Notes: generated by a model not told the origin, from the sequence alone. A stretch of DNA of 64,000 nt from Ideonella_A sakaiensis_A (GCF_048320135.1 NZ_CP182947.1:1798001-1862000); one strand, 5' to 3'. Counted from the stretch's first letter, positions 16,250 through 24,855 are shown. Translations and numbers: made by a program.

Positions 16250-18406
16250 TCAGCCGCCGGCGGTAAACCGCTCGAACCAGCCGAAGCGCCATGCAAACAG
16301 CGCGGCGACCGCCAGCAGCAGCACCAGCAGCCAGAAGATCCGGCTGCCATCGTTGCCTTGATGCGGGTCGCTCATCCGGCGTTCGGCGCCGGCGGGCAGT
16401 TCGGCGATCTGCGTCAGCGACGCACCCAGCGGCACATTGATGCGCATGCGGCCGTTGATCGCCCAGCCGCTGGCATCGAGCAGCGGGCCGAGGCTGCGCT
16501 GGCGCAGCTTCAGCCACGCGATCAGCATGCTCGGCCCGGAGATCGCCATCATGATGCCGAACAGCCCGGCCGGCAGCCACCAGCCGAGTTCGATGAAGCG
16601 CGAAAAGACCGCGACGATCACCGTGCTGATGCTGCCGAGCGCGACGCCCAATGCGGCGACCGTGCCGACGTCGATCTTCGGGCCGGCATCCTTTGCGGCC
16701 GCCGCCGCCGCGCCAGCGCCAGCCTTGCCCGCCTGGTCGGCATGGGCGGCGCGCGACGCGACATTGCCGAGCGCACTCTGCGACCGCTTTTCGCTTTCCG
16801 CGGCCCGCTTCGCAACCTGTTCCTCGATCATCCGCACGAACTTCTTGTACGGCGAGAAAAACGCCTGGCGGATGCTCATCGGGTTTTCGATCACCTTGGT
16901 GATCGTTGCATCCCAGTCGCGGCCGGCGCGGTCGTAGAACACGCCATTGCGGCCCTCGAACAGGAAGTCGATGTCGCCGTTCGTGAACGCGGCGACGATC
17001 TTTTTCTTCTCGCCATCGCGGGTGCAATCGCAATAGGCCAGATAGGCCTTTGCAAGGCCGGCCAGCTTGGCATGGCGCGCCGGGTCGGTGACCTCGATCG
17101 CCAGTTCGCAACTCCGCGCGTCGAGGTAGAGCAGGCCGGCTTCGAAGATCGCGCCCTGGCGGCTGTAGAACTCGGCGAACGACACGAAATTGTTCAGCAG
17201 GTGGACCAGGTCGCGCTGGAAGCGGACCAGCTTCTCGAGCTCGATCATCGCCTTGTTGCTCGGACCGGCCGCCTCGTCGCGCGCAATCAGCGCAGTCAAC
17301 CGCTGCTCGGCGGTGCCGTCGATCAGCTTGTCGAGCGCAGCCGGTGCGAGGCTGTCGAGCTTGGTCTGTGGCCGCTCGGCGAGCCAGCCGCTGCACGGCC
17401 CGAGGCGCCGCTTCAGCTCGATCCATTCATCCTCGGTCAATTCATCGAGCGAGCGGCCGAGCAGCGGCTCGGCCGTCTTCACGCGCAGCGCCTCGATGCG
17501 CGCCGCCCACGCCGGATTCAGCCGTTCGCGCAACGGCAGCGGCCGATCGGGCGCCGCAGTGGCCAATGGCATCTTCTCGATTTCGGCGGTGCTGCGGGCG
17601 AGCAGCGACTGATGCAGCGCACGGTAATCGTCGGTCGACGGGTTCAGCGGCGCCGCCGCAGCCGGATCGTAGGCGGCAACCCGGCAGCGGACAAAATAGT
17701 CGTCGACCTTCTCGCGCACCGCGATCAGTGCCTCGGCAGCGCTGCGCGATTCGTCGCCGAGTGGGCGCAGCGCCTCGTCGGCAGCCGCCTTCGCGCGCCA
17801 GCCGTGCAGCGCCCTCGCCTGCTCGAAAAACTGCTTCGCATGGGCCGCGTCGACGCCGAGCTTGCCGTTGCGGTCGGCCACGCCGCCGACGGCGTCGATG
17901 ATCTTGCCGATCAGCTCGGCCACTTCCGGATCGTCGGCGGCGGATTCCGGCACCACGCCGTCGCCGTTGAAGCCGCGATCTGACAACACCTTGGTGCGCT
18001 GCTGCAGATCGGTGAGGCTGATCGCTTCGGCGTCGGCCTTGCCGACGACGCCGAGCACCTCGCGGGCATGGGCGTGCATCGCCGCGCCCCCGTCGGTATC
18101 GGTTCGGATCGCCGACAGCGGCACGCTGTCGCCACCCTTCATCAGCAGGTCAGGATCGGCAAAATGGTCGCGCACCCAGTGGCTGACCGCGATCAGTTCC
18201 GGCGGCCGGATGCGCCCGTCGTTGTTGGCGTCGATCAGGTCGAGCGTGCGCGGATCGAATTCGATGCCGCGTGTCGGGCAGGCCAGTGCGACCCACAGCT
18301 TCTGATCAAGCTGGTCGAGGTTGACGATGTCGGCGCCGCTGCGAATGACCACCTGGTCGATGCCGCCGGAACGGATGAATTTCCAGCGGTGGTCACTGCT
18401 TGCCAT
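16250..18406 (-). CDS. Large EF-hand membrane protein of unknown function
   Basis: This is a protein of 718 residues. Residues 59-70 form a textbook EF-hand loop (D59, N61, D63, G64, E70 in DANNDGRIRPPE), and a second looser one lies in DRGFNGDGVVPES. A long soluble helical domain follows (to about residue 560), then an Ala/Lys-rich linker, two membrane helices (VALGSISTVIVAVFSRFI and GLFGIMMAISGPSMLIAWL) and a last helix at the C-terminus (FWLLVLLLAVAALFAWRF). The N-terminus is probably cytoplasmic. I recall similar conserved hypothetical proteins but no function. It is followed at seven bases by the SMR exporter, hinting at a role linked to ion or cation stress. Confidence 0.75.
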   Translation of the reverse strand: MASSDHRWKFIRSGGIDQVVIRSGADIVNLDQLDQKLWVALACPTRGIEFDPRTLDLIDANNDGRIRPPELIAVSHWVRDHFADPDLLMKGGDSVPLSAIRTDTDGGAAMHAHAREVLGVVGKADAEAISLTDLQQRTKVLSDRGFNGDGVVPESAADDPEVAELIGKIIDAVGGVADRNGKLGVDAAHAKQFFEQARALHGWRAKAAADEALRPLGDESRSAAEALIAVREKVDDYFVRCRVAAYDPAAAAPLNPSTDDYRALHQSLLARSTAEIEKMPLATAAPDRPLPLRERLNPAWAARIEALRVKTAEPLLGRSLDELTEDEWIELKRRLGPCSGWLAERPQTKLDSLAPAALDKLIDGTAEQRLTALIARDEAAGPSNKAMIELEKLVRFQRDLVHLLNNFVSFAEFYSRQGAIFEAGLLYLDARSCELAIEVTDPARHAKLAGLAKAYLAYCDCTRDGEKKKIVAAFTNGDIDFLFEGRNGVFYDRAGRDWDATITKVIENPMSIRQAFFSPYKKFVRMIEEQVAKRAAESEKRSQSALGNVASRAAHADQAGKAGAGAAAAAAKDAGPKIDVGTVAALGVALGSISTVIVAVFSRFIELGWWLPAGLFGIMMAISGPSMLIAWLKLRQRSLGPLLDASGWAINGRMRINVPLGASLTQIAELPAGAERRMSDPHQGNDGSRIFWLLVLLLAVAALFAWRFGWFERFTAGG

Positions 18407-18500
18407 CGGATGCGCCTTTCTTGTCTGCGTTCGGGGATGGAGTTGCCGCCTTCGCCGGCAGCGGTACCCAGTTTGTAACCGAGATGCGGCGTGACCGCCG

Positions 18501-19145
18501 TCAGCCGGCGTCGGGCTGGTTGGCCGGAGCCGCGCGGCGGAATGCTTCGAGCTGGCTGCAGGCGGCGTCAACCGCTGCGATCAGCGGCCAGCGGCCGAGG
18601 TCGACCTTGAAACGGCGCGAGCTCTCGACCTGCGGCACCAGGTAGACATCGGCCAGCGTCGGCTTGTCGCCGAAACAGAAATCGCCGCGCCGCTTGTCGG
18701 CCGCGAGCATCGCCTCGATCGCGTCGAAGCCGGCACTGATCCAGGTGCCGCACCATTCGTTGATCACCGCGGTATCGGCGGCAAAATCCTTGCGCAGCTT
18801 GTCGAGTACGCGCTTGTTGTTCAGCGGATGGATGTCGCAGCCGACGATCGCTGCCAGCGCCCGCACGTGTGCACGGGCCAGCGGGTCGGCCGGCAGCAGC
18901 GGCGGCGACGGAAAACGCTCCTCCAGCCACTCGATGATTGCCGGCGACTGGATCAGCACCCGACCGTCGGCCTCCAGCGCCGGCACCAGCGCCTGCGGAT
19001 TGAGCGCGCGAAATTCCGCCTGCAGATGGTGTTCGTTGCGCAGGTCGACCGCGACATAGTCGGCTTCGAGGCCCTTCAGGTTCAGCGCGATGCGCAGCCG
19101 GTGCGATGTGCCGCTGCGGAAATAGTTGTGCAGTTTCATGTTCAT
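18501..19145 (-). CDS. maiA: Maleylacetoacetate isomerase (zeta-class GST)
   Basis: This is a glutathione-dependent isomerase of 214 residues. It converts maleylacetoacetate to fumarylacetoacetate in tyrosine/homogentisate breakdown, or maleylpyruvate in the gentisate path. The zeta-class signature is clear: YFRSGTSHRLRIALNLKG with the catalytic Ser, then LNPQALVPALE, IQSPAIIEWLEE, and the C-terminal GDKPTLADVYLVPQ. ATG 19145 has GAGGG upstream; a second ATG two codons later is possible. The gene is divergent from a MarR regulator across a 117-base gap containing a strong palindrome. No other homogentisate gene is in the window. Confidence 0.88.
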   Translation of the reverse strand: MNMKLHNYFRSGTSHRLRIALNLKGLEADYVAVDLRNEHHLQAEFRALNPQALVPALEADGRVLIQSPAIIEWLEERFPSPPLLPADPLARAHVRALAAIVGCDIHPLNNKRVLDKLRKDFAADTAVINEWCGTWISAGFDAIEAMLAADKRRGDFCFGDKPTLADVYLVPQVESSRRFKVDLGRWPLIAAVDAACSQLEAFRRAAPANQPDAG

Positions 19146-19185
19146 GGCCAAGACCCTCGTCGGTTCAGAGACGGCTGCAGCCGTC

Positions 19186-19217
19186 ATCGTTTGCATGCTG
19201 ATCATCAGCACAACGAT
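19186..19217. promoter_or_regulatory. Nested palindrome between maiA and marR, probable MarR operator
   Basis: A perfect inner inverted repeat TGCTGAT-C-ATCAGCA (19196-19210) is flanked by a second matching pair ATCGTT/AACGAT (19186-19191 and 19212-19217). It lies mid-way between the divergent maiA and MarR genes, where MarR proteins usually bind. Confidence 0.6.
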
Positions 19218-19262
19218 ATCATTCGGCATCTTTCCCTCGGCGCCAGCCGATGCTGCCATTCG

Positions 19263-19733
19263 ATGACGCCCACCTCCGCTGCCGGAATCCATCTCGACGA
19301 TCTGCCCGGCCACTATATCCGCCGGCTGCAGCAGATCGCGGTGGCGATCTTCATGCAGGAGACCGCAAGCTGGTCGGTGACGCCGGTGCAGTTTGCCGCG
19401 CTGCAGACGGTTGCCAACTCGCCGGGCATCGACCAGCGCACGCTGGCGCGGCGGATCGGTTTCGACACCTCGACGATCGCCGGCGTGATCGACCGGCTCG
19501 AGGCGCGGGGACTGATGTCGCGCGGCCCGTCGCCCGACGACCGCCGGGTGCGGCTGCTGACACTGACCGATGCCGGCCGGCAGCTGCTGCACGAGGTCGT
19601 GCCGTCGATGCTGAAGACGCAGCAGCGCATCCTCGAACCGCTTCCGCCGGCCGAGCGCGATGAATTTGTCCGCATGCTGCGGGTGCTCGTCGACGCCAAC
19701 AACGAATTGAGCCGCGCGCCGAGCGACGCCTGA
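19263..19733 (+). CDS. MarR family transcriptional regulator
   Basis: This is a winged-helix regulator of 156 residues. The N-terminal dimer helices (IRRLQQIAVAIFMQE) are followed by the recognition helix region QRTLARRIGFDTSTIAGVIDRLEARG and the wing with SPDDRRVRLLTLTDAG, the classic MarR signature with DxRxxxLxLT. It is transcribed away from maiA and probably represses both genes through the palindrome at 19186-19217. MarR members near ring-cleavage genes usually respond to an aromatic acid or its CoA ester; the effector here is unknown. Confidence 0.9.
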   Translation: MTPTSAAGIHLDDLPGHYIRRLQQIAVAIFMQETASWSVTPVQFAALQTVANSPGIDQRTLARRIGFDTSTIAGVIDRLEARGLMSRGPSPDDRRVRLLTLTDAGRQLLHEVVPSMLKTQQRILEPLPPAERDEFVRMLRVLVDANNELSRAPSDA

Positions 19734-19741
19734 GCCACGAC

Positions 19742-20329
19742 TCAGCGGTTCGGCGCGATCTGGCCCAGCAGGCGCGGCTCGCCACCCGGACGCAGTTCGA
19801 ACAAGGCACCGGCGCCGGCCGCGATGCCTTCACCGGTGAAGGCGGTGATCGTCACCTGGTGCGTCACCAGCACCACCGGCGGCCCGTCGGCAGGCAAGGT
19901 CGCAAGAAACTGCCGCAATGCGGCGACCCGCGGTTCGCGCTGCTCGCTGCGGCCAAAAAACGAATTCAGCGCCGGCAGTTCGACCGGCTCGCCGAGCCCG
20001 AGCAGGCGCGCGGTCTCGAGGCAGCGGCACCATTGGCTGGACCACAGGCGCGCCTGCGTCACCCCTGCAGCCGCCAGCCGCTTGCCGAGCGCGACCGCCT
20101 GCGCCCGGCCGGCGGCATCGAGCTGGCGTTGCGTCGAGCAGTCGCCGAGGCGGAACTCCGGCGGGTCGCCGAAGCCGGGGGCATTCGCATGGCGCAGCAT
20201 CAGCAGCCGCCCGGGCTTTGCCAGTTCGCTGAGCGGCAGCGTATCGGCGGCAAATGCGGGCGCGGTGATCAGCGCCAGCAACGCGCAGAAAACAGCCAGC
20301 CAGCGAATCGAGACGGCAGAAGCGGACAT
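19742..20329 (-). CDS. Exported histidine phosphatase family protein
   Basis: This protein of 195 residues has a signal peptide (cleavage after APAFAAD) and a histidine phosphatase core: LLMLRHANAPG near residue 45 (RHA in place of the usual RHG), then LWSSQWCRCLETARLLG and the second histidine in VLVTHQVTITAFTG. It would act on a phosphate ester in the periplasm. The RHA variant is common among exported members. Substrate unknown. The stop lies eight bases from that of the convergent MarR gene, and the start is divergent from the metallophosphoesterase gene. Confidence 0.85.
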   Translation of the reverse strand: MSASAVSIRWLAVFCALLALITAPAFAADTLPLSELAKPGRLLMLRHANAPGFGDPPEFRLGDCSTQRQLDAAGRAQAVALGKRLAAAGVTQARLWSSQWCRCLETARLLGLGEPVELPALNSFFGRSEQREPRVAALRQFLATLPADGPPVVLVTHQVTITAFTGEGIAAGAGALFELRPGGEPRLLGQIAPNR

Positions 20330-20389
20330 CGCAACAGTGTCGCAGACAGTGCCGCTACAGTGAAGCCTGCCACGCCGGCTGCTGCCTCG

Positions 20390-21178
20390 ATGAAACTGCA
20401 CATCCTGTCGGACCTGCACCTCGACTTCGCTGCACTCGAGCCGCCGCGCACCGATGCCGACGTCGTCGTGCTGGCGGGCGATATCGGCCGGCCACGCGAT
20501 GCGGTTGCATGGGCCAGCGGCTTCGGCAAGCCGGTGCTGATGGTCGCCGGCAACCACGAGTTCTACGGCAGCAGCCTCGGCGCCGCGGCTGCCGAGCTGG
20601 CGCGCGCCGCAGAAGGCAGCCCGGTCCATCTGCTCGACCAGCGTGAGCTGGTGCTCGGCGGCGTGCGTTTTCTCGGCACGACGCTGTGGACCGACTACGG
20701 GCTGTTTGCCGATCCGGCGCTGCGCGCGGCGGCCATCGACGAGGCCCGCCGGCGCTTGCGCGACTTCAGCCGGATCCGGCTCGACGATGCCGATCCGACG
20801 CCGTTCAACCCCGAACACGCAATCGCGTTGTTCCGGCAACAGTCGGCCTGGCTGGCCAGCCGGCTGGCGCAGCGCCATCCCGGCCCGACCGTGGTCGTCA
20901 CCCACCACGCACCGTCGCCGCGCAGCATCCATCCGCGGTTTGCAGGATCGCTGCTGAATGCCGGCTTCGCATCCGATACCCGCGGTCTGCTCGGTGCGCA
21001 ACGCGTCGCCTTGTGGATCCACGGCCATACCCACGACAGCTTCGACTACCGTGCCGACGGCACGCGGGTCGTATGCAACCCGCGCGGCTACCACCGCGCC
21101 GGCGTGGACGAAAACCCGGCGTTCGACCCGCAGCTGGTGATCGACATCGGCAAGGCGCCGGTTCCGGCCATCGCTTGA
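20390..21178 (+). CDS. Calcineurin-like metallophosphoesterase
   Basis: This is a soluble phosphoesterase of 262 residues. Metal-binding motifs appear in the right order: SDLHLDF (D and H), LAGDIG, VAGNHEFYG, VVVTHHAPS and WIHGHTHDSFDY. This combination is the standard dimetal site of the calcineurin-like family. No signal peptide. The substrate could be a nucleotide, a cyclic nucleotide or another phosphoester; the sequence does not say. The ATG at 20390 starts directly on the first strand (MKLHILSD). Confidence 0.88.
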   Translation: MKLHILSDLHLDFAALEPPRTDADVVVLAGDIGRPRDAVAWASGFGKPVLMVAGNHEFYGSSLGAAAAELARAAEGSPVHLLDQRELVLGGVRFLGTTLWTDYGLFADPALRAAAIDEARRRLRDFSRIRLDDADPTPFNPEHAIALFRQQSAWLASRLAQRHPGPTVVVTHHAPSPRSIHPRFAGSLLNAGFASDTRGLLGAQRVALWIHGHTHDSFDYRADGTRVVCNPRGYHRAGVDENPAFDPQLVIDIGKAPVPAIA

Positions 21179-21249
21179 TCTGGCTCAAGACGGTGCGCAC
21201 TGCGCTGCGCGATGCTCGGTGTCATCGAACCGACACGCCGGGATTGACC

Positions 21250-21834
21250 ATGGCCGCAACGCTGATCCGCATCCTGAAAGACGAACACCAGGCGCTGGCT
21301 GCGATGTTGCGCTCGATGCTGCTGATGCTGTCGAGCGCACGCAACCATGGCCGCCTGCCGGACTTTGCCGCGCTGCGCGCGATGATCTTCTACGTCGATG
21401 AATTTCCGGAGCAGCGGCACCACCGCAAGGAATCGGAGCTGCTGTTCCCGAAGCTGCGCGAACGCTCGCTGCGGGTCCGCGACGTGCTCGACCGCCTCGA
21501 CGCCGAACATGAAGCCGGGCACCGCAAGATCCGTGAACTCGAGCATGCGCTGCTTGCGTTCGAGATGCTCGGCGAAGCCCGCCGCGACAGCTTCGAGCGA
21601 GCCGCCCAGGCCTATGTCGACTTCTACCTGGCCCACATGGCGGTCGAGGAGAAGGAGATCCTGCCGCTGGCCGAGCAGGTGTTGACTGCGGACGAGTTGC
21701 GCGAGCTCGACGCCGCCTTTGCCGCCAACCGCGATCCGCTGACCGGGCACCCGCCGGAGCCGGACTATGCGGCGCTGTTCAGCCGGATCGTCAATCTGGT
21801 GCCGGCGCCATACGGTCTGGGACCTGAGCGCTGA
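21250..21834 (+). CDS. Hemerythrin domain protein
   Basis: This is a four-helix protein of 194 residues with hemerythrin-type di-iron ligands: DEHQAL in helix A, the EQRHHRKESELLFP run in helix B, EAGHRKIRELEHAL in helix C and YLAHMAVEEKEILPLAE in helix D. Such proteins bind oxygen, nitric oxide or iron, or protect against oxidative stress; which applies here is unknown. The ATG at 21250 gives the normal helix-A spacing. The last 44 bases overlap the convergent HPP-CBS gene. Confidence 0.9.
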   Translation: MAATLIRILKDEHQALAAMLRSMLLMLSSARNHGRLPDFAALRAMIFYVDEFPEQRHHRKESELLFPKLRERSLRVRDVLDRLDAEHEAGHRKIRELEHALLAFEMLGEARRDSFERAAQAYVDFYLAHMAVEEKEILPLAEQVLTADELRELDAAFAANRDPLTGHPPEPDYAALFSRIVNLVPAPYGLGPER

Positions 21835-22984
21835 AGGCCGACGCGGGGGAACCGCCGCGCGGCGCGCCCGGATTGGCCAGCGCAGCGACGACGTCGGTCT
21901 GCGTGATGATGCCGACCAGCCGGTCGTCGCCATCGATGATCGGTATGTGGTGGTGACCGGTGCTGCCGAACAGCGGAATCAGTTCGGCCAGATGGCGGTT
22001 CACGCTGGCAACCCGGACCTTGCGGGTCATGATCTCGCCGACCGCCTGCGGCACCGGGCCGCTGCGCAGCGCCGGATCGGCGGCGCGCATGAAATCGGCC
22101 GGCGTCACGATGCCGACGATGCCACCGGCCTTGTCGACCACCGGCAGCGCCTTGATGCGGTGCTCGCCGAACAGCGCGCGCGCAGTCGCCAGCGGCGTCC
22201 GGATATCGACGGTGATCAGGTTGCGCGACATGATGTCGCCGCAGCGCAAGCTGCTCAACTGGCGCTGGTAGCCGCGCAGCTGGGTGTCCTCGAGCAGCGC
22301 CTTCAGGTCATCGCGGCTGATGTCGAGGACCTGGTTGTAACGGGCGAGCACCGCATCGAGGTCGGCATCGAAGGCTTCCGCATCGTGGTCGCGGGCCGCC
22401 GGCTCGCCGCCGGCGACGGCGGGCAATTGCATGTGCGGATAGGCGCGGCCGGTGGCATGGTTGTAGGCGATGCCGGCGGCCGTCAGCAGCAGCGAATTGA
22501 CCAGCACCGGATAAAACGCGAACAGCGGATCGGCGACGCCGGCCATCACCGCCAGCAGCGCCGAAGCGCCGCCCGGCGGGTGCAGGCAGCGCAAGACGAA
22601 CATCAATGCGATCGCCAGGCCGACAGCCAGCCCGGCGGTCCAGGGACTGCTGCCGAATGCCGCGACACAGCTGATGCCGACCAGCGCCGACAAGGTGTTG
22701 CCGCCGACCACTGCCCAGGGTTGCGCCAACGGGCTGGCCGGCACGCCGAAGACCAGCACCGCGCTGGCGCCGAGCGGTGCGACCAGCCAGGGCCAGGCTG
22801 CGCCGGCAGAGGGGCCGGCGGCGGCATGCGACAGCAGCCCGGCCAGCGTGATGCCAAGGGCAGCACCAACAACGACCCGCAGCCGCTCGCGCCAATCGGC
22901 ACCGACCGGCGCCGGCAGGAAGGCGCGCCACCATTGCGGCAGGCTCGCCAGCGGTAATCGATTCGGTTCGGAAGACTCGGCCAA
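21791..22984 (-). CDS. HPP family membrane protein with two CBS domains
   Basis: This is a protein of 397 residues. The N-terminal half (about 20-175) is an HPP membrane domain with the name-giving HPPGGAS motif and four to five helices. The C-terminal half has two CBS repeats (DIMSRNLITVDIRTP and EIMTRKVRVASVNRH), which normally bind adenosyl nucleotides and gate activity. HPP proteins in plants and cyanobacteria move nitrite, so anion transport regulated by cellular energy state is plausible here. The start appears to be a TTG at 22984, since the frame has no suitable ATG before the first helix. Confidence 0.82.
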   Translation of the reverse strand: MAESSEPNRLPLASLPQWWRAFLPAPVGADWRERLRVVVGAALGITLAGLLSHAAAGPSAGAAWPWLVAPLGASAVLVFGVPASPLAQPWAVVGGNTLSALVGISCVAAFGSSPWTAGLAVGLAIALMFVLRCLHPPGGASALLAVMAGVADPLFAFYPVLVNSLLLTAAGIAYNHATGRAYPHMQLPAVAGGEPAARDHDAEAFDADLDAVLARYNQVLDISRDDLKALLEDTQLRGYQRQLSSLRCGDIMSRNLITVDIRTPLATARALFGEHRIKALPVVDKAGGIVGIVTPADFMRAADPALRSGPVPQAVGEIMTRKVRVASVNRHLAELIPLFGSTGHHHIPIIDGDDRLVGIITQTDVVAALANPGAPRGGSPASAFSAQVPDRMAPAPD

Positions 22985-22999
22985 CGGGGCAGTTTTTTT

Positions 23000-23027
23000 T
23001 TGACAAACGGAGGCCGGATCTTATGAG
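23000..23027 (+). promoter_or_regulatory. Probable sigma-70 promoter for the ceramidase-like gene
   Basis: A consensus -35 box TTGACA (23000-23005) is followed after 16 bases by TATGAG (23022-23027), four of six matches to the -10 consensus. It reads towards the gene at 23151 and would leave a leader of roughly 115 bases. Confidence 0.4.
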
Positions 23028-23150
23028 CATGCCGGCAGCGCGAGAGATGACCGCGGTCAACAATGCACGGATGGAAAAAGATCCGATTCCTCGCGATGTC
23101 CGATCGCCGCGCCGGGCTGCGGCCAGGTCACCAGCGTCGGAGGCCGTCCG

Positions 23151-23897
23151 GTGCACTGGTTGACGGCCCATCGCGGCACGATCCTGCTGGCGACTGCTGC
23201 GATGGCCGTTGCCGCGCTGCTGCTGCACGGCCCGATCGCGCAGGAGGCGATATACCACCGATTCGCCGATCAGCGAACGCTGTTCGGCATGCCGAATGGC
23301 TGGAACGTCGCGACCAATCTGCCCTTCCTGCTGGTCGGCTGCCACGGTCTGCTGTTGCTGGCCCGCAAGCCAGGCTGCGGCCTGCTGCAGCAACTGCGTG
23401 CGGCCTACCTGGTGGTCTTTGCCGGCCTGATCGTGCTCGCGCCGGCGTCGGCCTGGTACCACCTCGATCCCCGCGACACCACCTTGTTGTGGGACCGGCT
23501 GCCGATCACGCTGGTCTTCATGGCCTTGTTCGCGGCGATCCTCGGTGAACACGTCGGGGCTGCGTTTGGCCGGCGCAGCCTGCCGGTGCTGCTGCTGCTC
23601 GGGCTGGCCTCGCTCTTCTGGTGGCGCGCCACTGGCGACCTGCGGCTGTATGTGCTGGTGCAGTTTCTGCCGTTGCTGCTGCTGCCGCTGATCCTGCTGC
23701 TCTACGGATCACCGTGGCCGGGGCGTGGCTGCCTGTGGTTGATGCTCGGCATCTATGCGCTTGCGAAGCTGGCCGAAGGCCTCGACGCGGTGATCTACCA
23801 GGCGATCGGCTTCAGCGGCCATTCGATCAAGCACCTGCTCGCGGCGCTCGCCGCCTGGATGATTGCGCTGCGTGTGCGCGCGCAGCCTGCTCAGTAA
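23151..23897 (+). CDS. Ceramidase-like integral membrane hydrolase
   Basis: This is a membrane protein of 248 residues with seven predicted helices, matching the alkaline ceramidase/CREST superfamily of membrane hydrolases. The zinc-site pattern is present: Ser and His in APASAWYHLDP, Asp in LWDRLPIT and the paired histidines in GHSIKHLLAALAAW near the C-terminus. Many bacteria with such genes lack ceramide, so the amide substrate is uncertain. The start is a GTG at 23151 with GGAGG seven bases upstream. It overlaps the convergent GST gene by seven bases. Confidence 0.8.
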   Translation: MHWLTAHRGTILLATAAMAVAALLLHGPIAQEAIYHRFADQRTLFGMPNGWNVATNLPFLLVGCHGLLLLARKPGCGLLQQLRAAYLVVFAGLIVLAPASAWYHLDPRDTTLLWDRLPITLVFMALFAAILGEHVGAAFGRRSLPVLLLLGLASLFWWRATGDLRLYVLVQFLPLLLLPLILLLYGSPWPGRGCLWLMLGIYALAKLAEGLDAVIYQAIGFSGHSIKHLLAALAAWMIALRVRAQPAQ

Positions 23898-24535
23898 TAC
23901 GGCGCCGTCAGCCCCTCGGCCTCGAAGACCGCCTGGGCCGCCGGCCGGTCCGCGATGCGCGCCAGAAAGTTGCCGATGTGCGGCAGCGTGCGCGCCGGGC
24001 GCTGCATGCCGCGGGTCCAGCGGCACAACATGAAGGTGTAGGGATCGAGCGCGCTGAATTCGGCGCCGCCGATCCAGCCGCCGGTCGCCGCAAGCCGCGC
24101 CTCGATCTGGTCGATGCCGAATGCGATCTTCGCCTCGGCCGCTGCCTTGACCTCGGCCGCCGCGGCCGCATTGCCCGGCGCGACCATCCGGTCGCTGTAG
24201 AAATAATGCGGCGCCATCGCCTGCATCGAGCTGCTCAGCCACATCAGCCATTTGTAGAACTCGGCGCGTTGCGGCGTGCCGAGCGGCGGCGCCAGGCCGG
24301 CATCGGCATGGGTGTCGACCAGGTGCAGCACGATCGCCGGTGTCTCGTACAACACCAGATCGCCATCCTCCAGCACCGGAATCAGCCCGTTCGGATTGAG
24401 CTTCAGGTAGTCGGGCGACTTCTGCGCATTGACCGCCCGGTCGACCTTCACCAGTTCGAACGGCACGTCGAGCTCGCGCAGCAGCAGGTGCGGCGTCATG
24501 CTGGCATTGCCGGGGAAATAGTGCAGTCGGATCAT
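23891..24535 (-). CDS. Glutathione S-transferase family protein
   Basis: This is a soluble protein of 214 residues with the two GST domains. The thioredoxin-like N-terminal part has MIRLHYFPGNASMTPHLLL, then LNPNGLIPVLED with the cis-proline and LYETPAIVLHLVD (the Glu-Thr/Ser glutathione motif). The helical C-terminal domain follows from about residue 88. It probably conjugates or reduces an electrophile; the class is bacterial, close to beta/Gst-like proteins. The ATG at 24535 follows AAGGAG. It is not the same class as maiA at 18501. Confidence 0.87.
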   Translation of the reverse strand: MIRLHYFPGNASMTPHLLLRELDVPFELVKVDRAVNAQKSPDYLKLNPNGLIPVLEDGDLVLYETPAIVLHLVDTHADAGLAPPLGTPQRAEFYKWLMWLSSSMQAMAPHYFYSDRMVAPGNAAAAAEVKAAAEAKIAFGIDQIEARLAATGGWIGGAEFSALDPYTFMLCRWTRGMQRPARTLPHIGNFLARIADRPAAQAVFEAEGLTAPYY

Positions 24536-24678
24536 CGCGGGCTCCTTCGGTTGCGCCGAACGATAGTGCAAAACATGCTGCCGGTAGGAGCCCACCTACT
24601 GCGAGTCAACGGGATGTCCGATTCCCCGGAGTTGCACGGAAACATAGCATCCGGCCGAACCAACTTCGGGAGACGAAC

Positions 24679-24855
24679 ATGTCCTTCGCGCTGTACATGA
24701 CCGGGCTGATCATCCTGCTGATCGGCGTCGGCTGGGGCTTGATGACCGCCGGGCTGGCGCCGACCTATATCGCGATCGCCTGCGTGATCATTGCCGGCAT
24801 CGGCATCATGATGGCGGTTTCGCGCACCCGCGCGAAGGATCCGCCGGTCGATTGA
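24679..24855 (+). CDS. Small two-helix membrane protein (58 residues)
   Basis: This is a short gene encoding two hydrophobic helices joined by a Gly/Ala-Pro turn: TGLIILLIGVGWGLMTAGLA and TYIAIACVIIAGIGIMMAV, ending in the charged SRTRAKDPPVD tail. GGGAGA stands six bases before the ATG. Codon use (GC-rich third positions) matches neighbours, and the stop is 16 bases from that of the convergent egtB gene. Small two-helix proteins of this kind are common in proteobacteria without a known role. Confidence 0.7.
   Translation: MSFALYMTGLIILLIGVGWGLMTAGLAPTYIAIACVIIAGIGIMMAVSRTRAKDPPVD

Noticed and set aside
15893..17983. A long plus-strand open frame (about 700 codons) opposite the SMR and EF-hand genes
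   Set aside because: It is Arg/Ala/Gln-rich, resembles no family, and lies antisense to two genes with clear domains. Long antisense frames are expected at this GC content.
23023..23163. A 46-codon plus-strand frame with a GGAGG site overlapping the start of the ceramidase-like gene
   Set aside because: Its start falls inside the -10 box of the likely promoter, and the peptide has no recognisable feature.
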